Counted from the stretch's first letter, positions 1 to 6,551 are shown. The stretch: DNA of 12,479 bases from an uncultured Anaerotruncus sp. (GCA_910586875.1 CAJUJI010000060.1:1-12479), one strand, 5' to 3'. The notes: generated by a model not told the origin, from the letters alone. Program-made: numbers and translations.

Positions 1-304
1 AAGATACTTCCTCACGGCCCGCCAAAGACTTGGGGGGAACCCTGCGGCGCACGAGAAAAACGGCGCTGCGGAGTTATGACAGCTCTGCCGGGAGCGGCCT
101 GTTATGTCCCCATCGTCAGGGGGCGTGGCAAATGTGACGAGAAGCAGAGATATATAAATTAGAAAGTGATTCTTCGGCTTTTTTGCTGTGATAGCTTTCT
201 ATTTCAAGATCAGATACCATGCGCTGGTAGTTTCGTCTGCCAGCGTATTCATGTGATTTTGAAAGCACAATGACAAACTTGACAGATTGGAGGGAATATG
301 CTTC
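1..304. other. Left flank, no gene seen
   Basis: No convincing reading frame lies here. A long minus-strand open frame crosses part of it, but that frame is antisense to the excisionase and integrase genes and has no family features. The segment includes an A+T-rich stretch around 150-160 (TATATAAAT), which could hold a -10 element although no good -35 is visible at the right distance. It also has a TTGACA at 279-284, which is too close to the next start to be its -35. The 13-mer GAAAAACGGCGCT at 55-67 recurs downstream of the second integrase at 3267-3279. Confidence 0.5.
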
Positions 305-535
305 ATGGAAAAACTTATTACACGAAAAGAAGCTGCAAAAATTTTGGGGATCAGTATTGCCACGCTGGATGCCGCACGTAATAACGGTCTGATTGCCTAT
401 GTTCAGTATGTGCAGAATGGTTGCGTATACTTCACTGATGCGGGCCTTCAGGAGTATATCGCAAAATGTACCCATCGTGCGAAGCCGGTGGAAAAAGGGA
501 CAACGTACCGCAAACCACGAAGTGCCAGAGCATGA
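305..535 (+). CDS. Excisionase-like small helix-turn-helix DNA-binding protein
   Basis: This 76-residue protein has a MerR/excisionase-type winged HTH at residues 4-35 (ITRKEAAKILGISIATLDAA), a short wing with aromatic residues (VYFTDAGLQEYI), and a basic tail ending in RKPRSARA. Such proteins bend DNA at attachment sites and set the direction of tyrosine integrases, or act as small repressors. I start it at ATG 305: GGAGGG at 289-294 lies about 10 bases upstream, and the residues after this Met begin the HTH directly. A TTG at 287 in the same frame would overlap the ribosome binding site. It lies 84 bp before the first integrase on the same strand, the classic xis-int order. Its role as excisionase for these integrases is inferred from position and fold; it could equally be a local regulator. 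Confidence 0.75.
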   Translation: MEKLITRKEAAKILGISIATLDAARNNGLIAYVQYVQNGCVYFTDAGLQEYIAKCTHRAKPVEKGTTYRKPRSARA

Positions 536-605
536 CTCATTCCGTATCCTTGCTGGAACCCTGTATATCTGGTAAAACAAAGATACAGCGCTGGAGATTA
601 TTTTT

Positions 606-622
606 AGGAGGTGACGGAATTG
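606..622 (+). promoter_or_regulatory. Ribosome binding site fixing a TTG start for integrase 1
   Basis: A perfect AGGAGG at 606-611 is followed by 8 bases and then TTG at 620. The longer alternative, GTG at 611, overlaps the Shine-Dalgarno itself. The TTG start gives MARRKVVIPEYGT, which aligns residue for residue with MAKKKTEIPKYGT of integrase 2, so TTG 620 is the better start. Confidence 0.8.
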
Positions 623-1834
623 GCAAGAAGAAAAGTTGTAATTCCGGAATATGGCACTGTCATGAAAAGAGGTGTCCTGTATTACAGAACCAGGATAAGA
701 GATGCGAATGGAAAGCTCATCGCTCTTTATGCAAGAACGCCTGAAGAACTGTACGATAGAGAAATAGAGGCATTGGAGCAGATTGACAATGCCACTTTTC
801 ATCGGAAATCGCCCACTGTTGCTGAATATTGCGAAAAATGGCTGCTGATGCAGTCGGTTCATATTCGTGCCACCACACTGACTGATTATACATCTAAGGT
901 GCGGCGGCATATCATCAAAGAGCTGGGGCAAAAACGGATGGCAGATGTAACATTGGATGACATTCAGCTGGCACTTGTTCCTGTTTCAAAAAAATCGGCT
1001 TCGGTTTACAAGTCGGTGGTGATTCTTTATAAGTCCATTTTCCGGGCAGCGAAAGAGAGCCATGTGATTGACGAAAATCCGACTATGTATTTGGATGCAA
1101 AGGGCGGGGGTGTTCCTCAAGCGGAACGGCAGGCATTGACAGATGAACAAGCAGAACGCCTTTTAGATGCTATTCGGGGTTTACCGCCTTATGTGTTTGT
1201 TATGCTCGGCTTGTATGCTGGATTGCGGCGGGAAGAAATCCTTGCGTTACAATGGGATTCTGTATATCTGGATACGGACACCCCATATCTGACGGTAAGG
1301 CGGGCATGGCACACAGAGCATAACAGGCCGGTTATTCTCACCGAGTTAAAGACAAAAGCGGCGGAGAGAAACATTCCCCTCCCCATTTGTCTGGCAGAGT
1401 GCTTAAGAGCAGCAAAGGCAACTTCCACTTCGGACTATGTGGTTGCCAATCGAGATGGTGAACCACTGTCTTATACGCAGTTCAAGCGGCTTTGGCAGTA
1501 TATTGTTACCAGAACGGTTAAGGAACGCTGCTATTACCGGTATGAAGATGGAAAGCGCGTAAAGCATACGGTTACACCGGTCCTCGGAGAAAAAGCAGCC
1601 CATAATGGCAAAGTTGTTTACAGCCTGGATTTTGAAGTTACACCGCACCAGCTGCGTCATACTTATATCACAAATCTGATTCATTCATCGGTGGACCCCA
1701 AAACGGTCCAATACCTGGCAGGCCATGAAAACAGTAAAATCACTATGGACATTTACGCCAAGGTCAAATACAACAGGCCAGATCAACTTGTGAGAGCTAT
1801 GGGCGGTGCATTTGCCCAATGGGATGCTGTATAA
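620..1834 (+). CDS. Tyrosine recombinase / phage-type integrase 1
   Basis: This 404-residue protein is the usual length for an ICE- or phage-type integrase. The N-terminus (about 1-60) is a short arm-binding-like segment (IPEYGTVMKRGVLYYRTRI). A SAM-like core-binding domain spans about 65-145 (TVAEYCEKWLLMQS), and the catalytic domain about 170-390. The catalytic set can be read: Arg203 in AGLRREEILAL, Lys246 in LKTKAAERNIPLP, His343 and Arg346 in HQLRHTYI, His369 in LAGHENSK, and the nucleophile Tyr379 in TMDIYAKV. It should therefore be active in strand exchange at an att site. The excisionase-like gene lies 84 bp upstream and a terminator lies about 20 bp after its stop. By eye it shares a little over half its residues with the next integrase. 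G+C is lower than in the genes at the right of the window, consistent with transfer. Target site is unknown. Confidence 0.93.
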   Translation: MARRKVVIPEYGTVMKRGVLYYRTRIRDANGKLIALYARTPEELYDREIEALEQIDNATFHRKSPTVAEYCEKWLLMQSVHIRATTLTDYTSKVRRHIIKELGQKRMADVTLDDIQLALVPVSKKSASVYKSVVILYKSIFRAAKESHVIDENPTMYLDAKGGGVPQAERQALTDEQAERLLDAIRGLPPYVFVMLGLYAGLRREEILALQWDSVYLDTDTPYLTVRRAWHTEHNRPVILTELKTKAAERNIPLPICLAECLRAAKATSTSDYVVANRDGEPLSYTQFKRLWQYIVTRTVKERCYYRYEDGKRVKHTVTPVLGEKAAHNGKVVYSLDFEVTPHQLRHTYITNLIHSSVDPKTVQYLAGHENSKITMDIYAKVKYNRPDQLVRAMGGAFAQWDAV

Positions 1835-1853
1835 GATAAAACAGAAAACACAG

Positions 1854-1883
1854 AAAGAGCGAGGCAAGGATGTCTCGCTCTTT
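1854..1883 (+). terminator. Hairpin terminator between the two integrases
   Basis: AAAGAGCGAG (1854-1863) pairs perfectly with CTCGCTCTTT (1874-1883) around a 10-base loop, giving a 10-bp stem that ends in TTT. It starts 20 bp after the integrase 1 stop. The U-tract is short, but the A/T ends of the stem make it plausible in both directions. It implies that integrase 2 needs read-through or its own promoter; I see only weak candidates in 1884-1960. Confidence 0.7.
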
Positions 1884-1980
1884 GCTTTACGCTGGCCGTA
1901 TCTTTGATTAAATTGGGACTTTCTGATAAAAAGGGAGTGTAGGTACATAGGCCGCACATTTCAGGAAAGGAAGGTCCAAA

Positions 1981-3192
1981 ATGGCTAAAAAGAAAACTGA
2001 GATTCCAAAGTACGGAACCATCATGTTAAAAGGAATCCAATATTACAGAACCCGGATTATGGATGCAGATGGCAAGCAGGTGAGTTTGTATGCTGCCACT
2101 TGCGAAGAACTATATGAGAAACAATTAGAAGCGCGGCGGCAGGTGGAGGAGATTGTCTTTCATCGGCAGCATCCAACAGTAGCTGAGTATTGCGAGAAGT
2201 GGCTGCTGATGCAGTCTGCCAAAGTGACCGCTGCTACATTGAGAGGTTATACCGCTGATATGAAGAACTATATCATCAAGCCCCTGGGGGAGATGTATAT
2301 GGAGGAAGTCACAGCGGATGATATTCGGCTGGCGCTTGTACCGCTGTCGAAAAAATCAGAGGGATTATACAGTAAGGTGAATATGCTCCTCAAATGCGTT
2401 TTTTACTCGGCAGAGCGCAGCCGAATACTTCAATGCAACCCTTGTGTGGGCATATCGGGAAAGGGTGGCAAGGCCGCGAAAAAGAAAGAGGCATTGACAG
2501 ATCAGCAGGTAGAGGTGCTTTTGGATACGGTCAAAGGACTTCCTCCCCACTTATTTATTGTGCTTGGATTGTATTCCGGTCTACGTCGGGAAGAAATCCT
2601 TGCATTGCAATGGGACTGTGTATTCCTGGACGAACCTACTCCCTACATATCTGTAAGGCGAGCATGGCGCACAGAACATAACCGACCGGTGATTTCCACC
2701 ACATTAAAAACGAAAGCAGCCCGGAGGGACATACCAATTCCCAAGTGCTTGGTAGATTGCCTGCGGGAAGTCAAAGAAACCTCTGTTTCGGAATATGTGA
2801 TTTGCGACAGCAACGGGGAGGCGTTATCCGCTTCACAGTTTCAAAGGGTATGGCAGTATGTGGTGGTCCGCTCTACTCAGGCGCGTAACTATTATAAATA
2901 TGTAAATGGGCAGAGCATCAAGTACACCGTCACACCGTCACTGGGGATGACGCAGAAAAATAATCCCAAGATTCAGTATACACTGGATTTCCATGTGACA
3001 CCACATTTGCTGCGTCACACCTATATCACCAACCTGCTGTATTCCGGGGTTGACCCTAAGACTGTCCAGTACCTTGCAGGGCATGAAAACAGCAAAACAA
3101 CTATGGACATCTACGCAAAGGTGAAGTATAATAAGCCAGAGGAGTTGTTTGGCGTGGTAAATGGCGCTTTTCGTCAGGCCACGGATGATTGA
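1981..3192 (+). CDS. Tyrosine recombinase / phage-type integrase 2
   Basis: This 403-residue protein is colinear with integrase 1 from the first residue. It has the same N-terminal arm-type segment, core-binding domain (TVAEYCEKWLLMQS at 66-79) and catalytic domain. All catalytic residues are present: Arg202 (SGLRREEILAL), Lys245 (LKTKAARRDIPIP), His342 and Arg345 (HLLRHTYIT), His368 (LAGHENSK) and Tyr378 (MDIYAKV). A purine-rich site (GGAAAGGAAGG) lies just before ATG 1981. Identity to integrase 1 is roughly 54% over the first 150 residues and higher in the catalytic half, so the pair is an old duplication or two related integrases side by side rather than a recent copy. Its final 63 coding bases upstream of the C-terminus match a remnant at 5926-5988 at 60 of 63 positions. 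The two enzymes may act on separate sites, or one may be redundant. Confidence 0.93.
   Translation: MAKKKTEIPKYGTIMLKGIQYYRTRIMDADGKQVSLYAATCEELYEKQLEARRQVEEIVFHRQHPTVAEYCEKWLLMQSAKVTAATLRGYTADMKNYIIKPLGEMYMEEVTADDIRLALVPLSKKSEGLYSKVNMLLKCVFYSAERSRILQCNPCVGISGKGGKAAKKKEALTDQQVEVLLDTVKGLPPHLFIVLGLYSGLRREEILALQWDCVFLDEPTPYISVRRAWRTEHNRPVISTTLKTKAARRDIPIPKCLVDCLREVKETSVSEYVICDSNGEALSASQFQRVWQYVVVRSTQARNYYKYVNGQSIKYTVTPSLGMTQKNNPKIQYTLDFHVTPHLLRHTYITNLLYSGVDPKTVQYLAGHENSKTTMDIYAKVKYNKPEELFGVVNGAFRQATDD
3081..3143 (+). repeat. Direct repeat copy 1 (integrase 2 tail)
   Basis: This 63-bp stretch within integrase 2 codes for the segment from the motif histidine past the nucleophile tyrosine. It matches 5926-5988 with three mismatches. 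The two copies are 2,845 bp apart and in the same orientation, so recombination between them could delete or loop out the lipoprotein unit. Confidence 0.9.
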
Positions 3193-3298
3193 AAAATTGC
3201 TATTTTTCGTGGTCCCCACATAGGATAACTGAACAATGAAAAGCCGGGAAAGCCCGTAAAATCAAGGAAAAACGGCGCTAAGAGAATTTCAATACGGA

Positions 3299-3337
3299 CT
3301 CAAGGCAGCCCGTCGTGCTCCGCAGTTCAGCAAGCGC
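3299..3337 (+). repeat. 39-bp block after integrase 2, repeated after the integrase remnant
   Basis: Bases 3299-3337 match 6073-6111 at 31 of 39 positions and share the ending CAGCAAGCGC. Each copy is followed by a different terminator (3358-3392 and 6135-6160). The block is thus part of the downstream sequence belonging to this integrase lineage. It could include an attachment site or a conserved 3' UTR. Confidence 0.75.
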
Positions 3338-3357
3338 TAAATCTTATCAAGAATGCC

Positions 3358-3392
3358 AAAAACCCTGGAACCATGCGGCTTCCAGGGTTTTT
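3358..3392 (+). terminator. Strong bidirectional terminator after the integrases
   Basis: AAAAACCCTGGAA (3358-3370) and TTCCAGGGTTTTT (3380-3392) form a perfect 13-bp stem around a 9-base loop. T-runs are present for both directions. It closes the integrase module and insulates the promoter that follows. Confidence 0.9.
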
Positions 3393-3723
3393 CTATTGCA
3401 AACGGTTTGATGAAATTTGACGCAGTAAAATCCATTTTATTCCATTTTTTCAGGGCTAAAGCTCGGACAACCGCCCCCAAAGCAGGGGCAAATGGTTACA
3501 TAATAGGACAACCTTCCGGTGATTTTCGCCCTCTCTGGGGGTGAAATTATCCGCACGCATATACCCAGTCCATTCCTGGGCAAAGCTCCCCTGTCCGGAT
3601 AAAATACTCGACCGCCTTGACACCTGTTTCAAGCTCTGTAATCGCTTGTATTTAAGGCCCTTCCATGCAAGAGGAGGTGCAAAATCCGCAATGCGATTGC
3701 TCCGTCTGATACTGGTAGGGTAC

Positions 3724-3752
3724 TTTACATTTTGTGCAAAAAATGGTATAAT
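3724..3752 (+). promoter_or_regulatory. Sigma-A promoter of the lipoprotein unit
   Basis: TTTACA (3724-3729) and TATAAT (3747-3752) are separated by 17 bases, and a TG lies close upstream of the -10 (ATGGTATAAT). Transcription would begin near 3759 and leave a leader of about 85 bases before the lipoprotein start. This is the only good promoter between the integrase terminator and the gene. Confidence 0.8.
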
Positions 3753-3844
3753 GAAAGGTACTGATTGCTCGGAACGGCTGCGGCTGGAACCCAAATGAAG
3801 GTGGACAGCATTCCGAGGAAAGGGGACAGAAAGAGGTGTTCGTA

Positions 3845-5395
3845 TTGAAGAAAAAGAAAACGAAACTGCTGGCATTGCTCCTGGCAGCTATGCTGCTGGG
3901 AGGCGGTCTTTCCGGCTGCGGCGGAGCGCCCGCCCAAAGCGCGATCCTCCCCAAGGAGCGCGTCAGCCAGGAGATGAGCTCCTCCCAGGAAAGCTCGGAC
4001 AAGGCCAGCCAGCCCGAGGCAGCCAGTCCGCCGGCAGACTCTCAAGGCGCGGGCGATGCAAGCGCCGGCCCCAATTCGCAGGAGCTGGAGCTTCCTTCCT
4101 CTGGAGCGACCCACCGCAGCACCGCACGGGAGCGAATCGAACGGATACGGGCGCAGAAAAAGGCCGCTCTGAAGGCCAAATCCGCAGCCTCCAATTCCTC
4201 CGAGAGCAGCAAGGCTCCCGCTTCCTCTGGCGCCTCCTCCGAGAGCAGCAAGGCTCCCGCTTCCTCCAGTGCCTCCTCCCGCAGCACCGTACGGGATCGG
4301 ATGAAACAGCTACAGGAACAGCAAAAGGCCGCCGGGAGCAGCTCCTCCACGGCCTCCAGCGCCTCTTCCAGCAGCAAGTCCTCCGCTTCCTCTAAAGCCT
4401 CCTCCAGCAGCAAAGCCTCTGCTTCCTCCAAGGCCGAAACGCAGGACAAGCTTCGGGTTGGCCCCAGCCTGGAGGAGATCGCCCAGCTGATCGGGCTGAA
4501 AGCCGAGGTGGAAACCCACAGAACAGCTTGTGTCGTAGATGTGGACGAGGGGGAGAATCCCTATGACGTCACCTGGGACTACGGCGAGCTGTACGACGCG
4601 TTTGTCCAGCAGGTGGATTGGGATCTCCTCTTTGACGGGGACTACTACATCCAGACCTTCCCTGGCCTGGCCCATCTTTACCACAAGGATAAGGCCCTGC
4701 TCCTGCGGCACTTCCAGACGGTGGGCATCCACGAGGGCCGCCAGGGGTGTGCACAGTTCAATGTAGCCGCCTACCAAAAGAACTGCGACCCCAAGATCAG
4801 GGAAGCCTTTGGGGACAGCTATGAGTGCTACTACTTCTATTACGCCATGAACCAAAAGACCCAGAAAAAGGTCGTCGCCACCGGCAACGAGAAGAAGCAG
4901 CTGACCACCAAGCTGACTGCGATGCAACGCTCAGAGCTGGAGAATATCAACAAGTATCGGGCAGAGGTGGGTGTGTCTGCTCTGGAATATGACGCCGAGC
5001 TTTCCGCCCTGGCCTGCTATCGGTCCTATATCGACGCCCTGGAGGATTGGGACGCTCACGACTGGATCCAGGCCGACGAAAACCAGGACGAGATCGATGG
5101 GATGATCTTAGACGTGCTCAATGCAAACCTCTGGGGGGAAAACACCGTTCACGGATACCCACAAACCAAGGATTACGCCTTGCAGAATGGTCCTTTTAAC
5201 GCCTGGTACATCAACTATCGCTATTCCCAGGAGCACTACGACGCCATGATCGCCGACAAGTACCACTATGTTGGGAGCTCCAACTGCTACGTAAGTAACT
5301 ACGAAAAGGAAAACCCCGAGCATCCCCGGGCGGGTGCGGTGTACGTCCAGTTTGACGTTTTTGTTCCTTCGCTGACCACCCCCACCCACAGCTGA
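3845..5395 (+). CDS. Secreted lipoprotein with Ser/Ala-rich linker and C-terminal CAP (SCP/PR1-like) domain
   Basis: This 516-residue protein begins with a lipoprotein signal peptide: four lysines, a hydrophobic run at 8-22, and lipobox L-S-G-C with Cys25. It should be anchored to the outer face of the membrane. Residues about 40-200 are low complexity (Ser, Ala, Lys, Pro), with two related charged stretches (STARERIERIRAQKKAA at 92-107, STVRDRMKQLQEQQKAA at 147-163) and a 13-residue duplication at 118-143. Residues about 235-312 (FDGDYYIQTFPGLAHLYHKD, HFQTVGIHEGRQG) resemble repeats of the D-Y-Y type seen in surface proteins. Residues about 358-506 form a CAP domain of the YkwD kind, with His405 (AHDW), Glu431 (WGENT) and His464 (SQEHYDAM) as likely cavity residues. 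I chose TTG 3845, 8 bases after AGAGG (3832-3836); GTG 3836 would overlap that site. The substrate of bacterial CAP lipoproteins is not settled. It heads a unit with the small membrane protein 37 bp downstream. Confidence 0.88.
   Translation: MKKKKTKLLALLLAAMLLGGGLSGCGGAPAQSAILPKERVSQEMSSSQESSDKASQPEAASPPADSQGAGDASAGPNSQELELPSSGATHRSTARERIERIRAQKKAALKAKSAASNSSESSKAPASSGASSESSKAPASSSASSRSTVRDRMKQLQEQQKAAGSSSSTASSASSSSKSSASSKASSSSKASASSKAETQDKLRVGPSLEEIAQLIGLKAEVETHRTACVVDVDEGENPYDVTWDYGELYDAFVQQVDWDLLFDGDYYIQTFPGLAHLYHKDKALLLRHFQTVGIHEGRQGCAQFNVAAYQKNCDPKIREAFGDSYECYYFYYAMNQKTQKKVVATGNEKKQLTTKLTAMQRSELENINKYRAEVGVSALEYDAELSALACYRSYIDALEDWDAHDWIQADENQDEIDGMILDVLNANLWGENTVHGYPQTKDYALQNGPFNAWYINYRYSQEHYDAMIADKYHYVGSSNCYVSNYEKENPEHPRAGAVYVQFDVFVPSLTTPTHS
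4196..4273 (+). repeat. Two 39-bp tandem repeats in the lipoprotein linker
   Basis: Units 4196-4234 and 4235-4273 are nearly identical and encode SSESSKAPASSGA and SSESSKAPASSSA. The copies keep the reading frame, so linker length can change by slippage or recombination without breaking the CAP domain. Confidence 0.85.
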
Positions 5396-5432
5396 CCTGG
5401 GGCGGGGAAATCAAAAAAAGAGGTGTGTTGTT

Positions 5433-5969
5433 ATGGGATACTGGATTCATGTAGATGAGCTTCCTGTCGGCGGCGGTGGTGGAGGAAGCGGCCCTGATTG
5501 GGGCGGGTGCCTCGGTTGCCTGGGCTTTTTGTTTGTCGTTTTTGTCCTGTGGGGCTTGCACGAGACGTATGGATTGGGAAATGTACTGGTTGCGATTATC
5601 AGCAGGGGGCTGCTAATCGGCTCCGTCGCTTCGATCTTTGGCATCTTTTATATTCTCCATGAGGTCGAGTATGAAAAACCGGCCGTCATCTCAGGGGTCG
5701 CCGGCTTTCTAGCGGTATTCGGTTTGGCCTCTATGCCGGCATGGGCTTTCTTCCATCGCTTGTCCTCGCCCCCATTGGCGCCGTCGCTGCCATGTTCGTT
5801 TTCTGCTACTTCTTTTAAGCCCGCCAAAAACCGGCCTCGTCCCCCAGGCAGAGGGGCGGGGCCGGTTTCGTTTTTCTCATTAGCCCCGTTCGCGCTCCTC
5901 CCCAGAGCTTCCAACGGCCTACAGCGCATGAAAACAGCAAATCAACTATGGACATCTACGCCCAGGTGA
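5433..5969 (+). CDS. Small glycine-rich multi-spanning membrane protein, probably frameshifted
   Basis: I do not recognise the family. The frame as it stands gives 178 residues: a soluble start with a GGGGGG run (13-18) and CLGC (26-29), then membrane segments at about 27-42, 50-75 and 84-98. AAGAGG at 5418-5423 lies 9 bases before ATG 5433, the same style of site as the lipoprotein gene 37 bp upstream, so the two are probably cotranscribed. After about residue 98 the open frame becomes Pro/Ser/Arg-rich and runs through a terminator hairpin and into the integrase remnant. Reading with a shift of -1 from about 5720 instead gives a hydrophobic continuation (LYAGMGFLPSL, then PIGAVAAMFVFCYFF) ending at TAA 5816-5818, 10 bp before the terminator stem. 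The ancestral protein was therefore probably about 128 residues with a fourth membrane segment. I see no canonical slippery heptamer, so a one-base deletion or a sequencing error is likelier than programmed frameshifting. Confidence 0.65.
   Translation: MGYWIHVDELPVGGGGGGSGPDWGGCLGCLGFLFVVFVLWGLHETYGLGNVLVAIISRGLLIGSVASIFGIFYILHEVEYEKPAVISGVAGFLAVFGLASMPAWAFFHRLSSPPLAPSLPCSFSATSFKPAKNRPRPPGRGAGPVSFFSLAPFALLPRASNGLQRMKTANQLWTSTPR
5828..5875 (+). terminator. Terminator of the lipoprotein/membrane protein unit
   Basis: AAACCGGCC (5828-5836) pairs with GGCCGGTTT (5860-5868), and the stem continues through TCGTCCC against GGGGCGG-type bases with G-U pairs to about 16 bp. CGTTTTT follows. It sits inside the 178-residue open frame but only 10 bp after the TAA that a -1 shift would use. 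Confidence 0.88.
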
Positions 5970-6034
5970 AGTATAATAAGCCAGAGGAAGCTTTTGCCAT
6001 GGTGAAGGGGGCCTTTCATCAGGCGGCCTCGATT
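5894..6034 (+). pseudogene. 3'-end remnant of a third tyrosine integrase
   Basis: From 5927 the + strand reads HENSKSTMDIYAQVKYNKPEE, followed by AFAMVKGAFHQA. This is the C-terminal piece of the integrase family at 620-3192, including the last catalytic His and the nucleophile Tyr. Bases 5926-5988 match 3081-3143 of integrase 2 at 60 of 63 positions. Weaker similarity in the same frame can be followed back to about 5894 (PQSF-Q against PKTVQ). Nothing of the rest of the catalytic domain is present, and the normal stop is lost, with the frame staying open to 6208. It cannot make an active enzyme. The lipoprotein unit therefore lies between two integrase tails in direct orientation. Confidence 0.88.
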
Positions 6035-6072
6035 CAGAATACATCAAAAACAGCAGCGCATTTTGCACAAAG

Positions 6073-6111
6073 CTCGAGGCAACGCGGCGCGCTATGCAGT
6101 CCAGCAAGCGC
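6073..6111 (+). repeat. Second copy of the 39-bp post-integrase block
   Basis: This is the partner of 3299-3337. It lies 85 bp after the remnant's 63-bp match, against 156 bp in the integrase 2 copy, so the spacer between them has changed length. It ends in GCAGTCCAGCAAGCGC. Confidence 0.75.
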
Positions 6112-6134
6112 CGATGGATCTACCTGCTTGATTG

Positions 6135-6160
6135 CCCCGCAGTTTTTCTGCGGGGTTTTC
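6135..6160 (+). terminator. Terminator after the integrase remnant
   Basis: CCCCGCAG (6135-6142) pairs perfectly with CTGCGGGG (6148-6155) around a TTTTT loop and is followed by TTTTC. It would stop read-through from the left before the G5/3D gene. Confidence 0.88.
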
Positions 6161-6401
6161 TTCACCTCCCCTGCTGCGCCCAGCGGCCGCCTGAGATCGC
6201 CTGTTTGACAGGTCGAGGGCGCCCCAGCGGGTTTTTGGCGGGAAGCTGCCGCGCGTCTCGGTGGAGGAAAGTATAAAATTTTTGTGAAGTTTGCATAGGC
6301 AGTGCAAAATATCCCTTGAAAAGCAAGGGATATTTAGTCGAAGTGTTTTCCGAAATGACCGAAAGGATCGTTTCTTGTCGAGCGTTTTGCATAATAGCGA
6401 T
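6161..6401. other. Non-coding stretch before the G5/3D promoter, with one perfect hairpin
   Basis: No gene is seen. The notable item is a perfect 12-bp inverted repeat, AAATATCCCTTG (6307-6318) and CAAGGGATATTT (6324-6335), around a 5-base loop about 70 bp upstream of the -35. Lacking a T-run on the + strand, it is not a clear terminator in that direction. On the minus strand a short ATTTTG follows the stem. It could be an operator or a weak minus-strand terminator. A smaller palindrome, CCTGT-TTG-ACAGG, lies at 6200-6212. Confidence 0.6.
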
Positions 6402-6430
6402 TTGACAAAACTGTGCAGGTTGAATATAAT
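6402..6430 (+). promoter_or_regulatory. Full-consensus sigma-A promoter of the G5/3D gene
   Basis: TTGACA (6402-6407) and TATAAT (6425-6430) match the consensus at all 12 positions with a 17-base spacer. Transcription should start near 6437, giving a leader of about 115 bases. Strong constitutive transcription is expected unless the leader or upstream sites control it. Confidence 0.92.
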
Positions 6431-6506
6431 TTCAAAAGCTCTGATATACTAAAACACAGGAAGCTTATCCCAAAATACAAGGATTGGAAAAGCGAAATCC
6501 TATGTC

Positions 6507-6543
6507 TTTGCCGCCGGTCGGGCGGCAAAATAGCAAGAAGGAG
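6507..6543 (+). promoter_or_regulatory. Leader hairpin directly before the ribosome binding site
   Basis: TTTGCCGCC (6507-6515) pairs perfectly with GGCGGCAAA (6521-6529) around GGTCG. The AAGGAG ribosome binding site follows at 6538-6543, 8 bases before ATG 6552. A second possible stem, AGGATT with AATCCT, lies just upstream at about 6480-6500. The c-di-AMP (ydaO) riboswitch often precedes cell-wall hydrolase genes of this type, but I do not see its conserved core here. The leader may instead affect mRNA stability or translation. Confidence 0.6.
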
Positions 6544-6551
6544 TTTCTATT

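Larger units (their letters stand above)
3193..3723. other. Non-coding stretch behind integrase 2
   Basis: No gene is convincing here. The stretch holds the 13-mer GAAAAACGGCGCT (3267-3279), a 39-bp block at 3299-3337 that recurs at 6073-6111, the strong hairpin at 3358-3392, and a leader-like region before the lipoprotein promoter. Short open frames on both strands (for example 3541-3798 on +) have no recognisable features and no ribosome binding site, and I treat them as chance. Confidence 0.55.

Noticed and set aside
116..931. 271-residue minus-strand open frame
   Set aside because: It is antisense to the excisionase and the start of integrase 1, both well supported, and its translation has no domain features.
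3541..3798. 85-residue + strand frame before the lipoprotein
   Set aside because: It overlaps the lipoprotein promoter and has no ribosome binding site or family features.
4310..4927. 205-residue minus-strand open frame opposite the lipoprotein
   Set aside because: It mirrors the Ser-rich linker and is a composition artefact of that coding strand.
6437..6551. ydaO (c-di-AMP) riboswitch before the G5/3D gene
   Set aside because: The leader is short and lacks the conserved core bases I would expect; only simple hairpins are visible.
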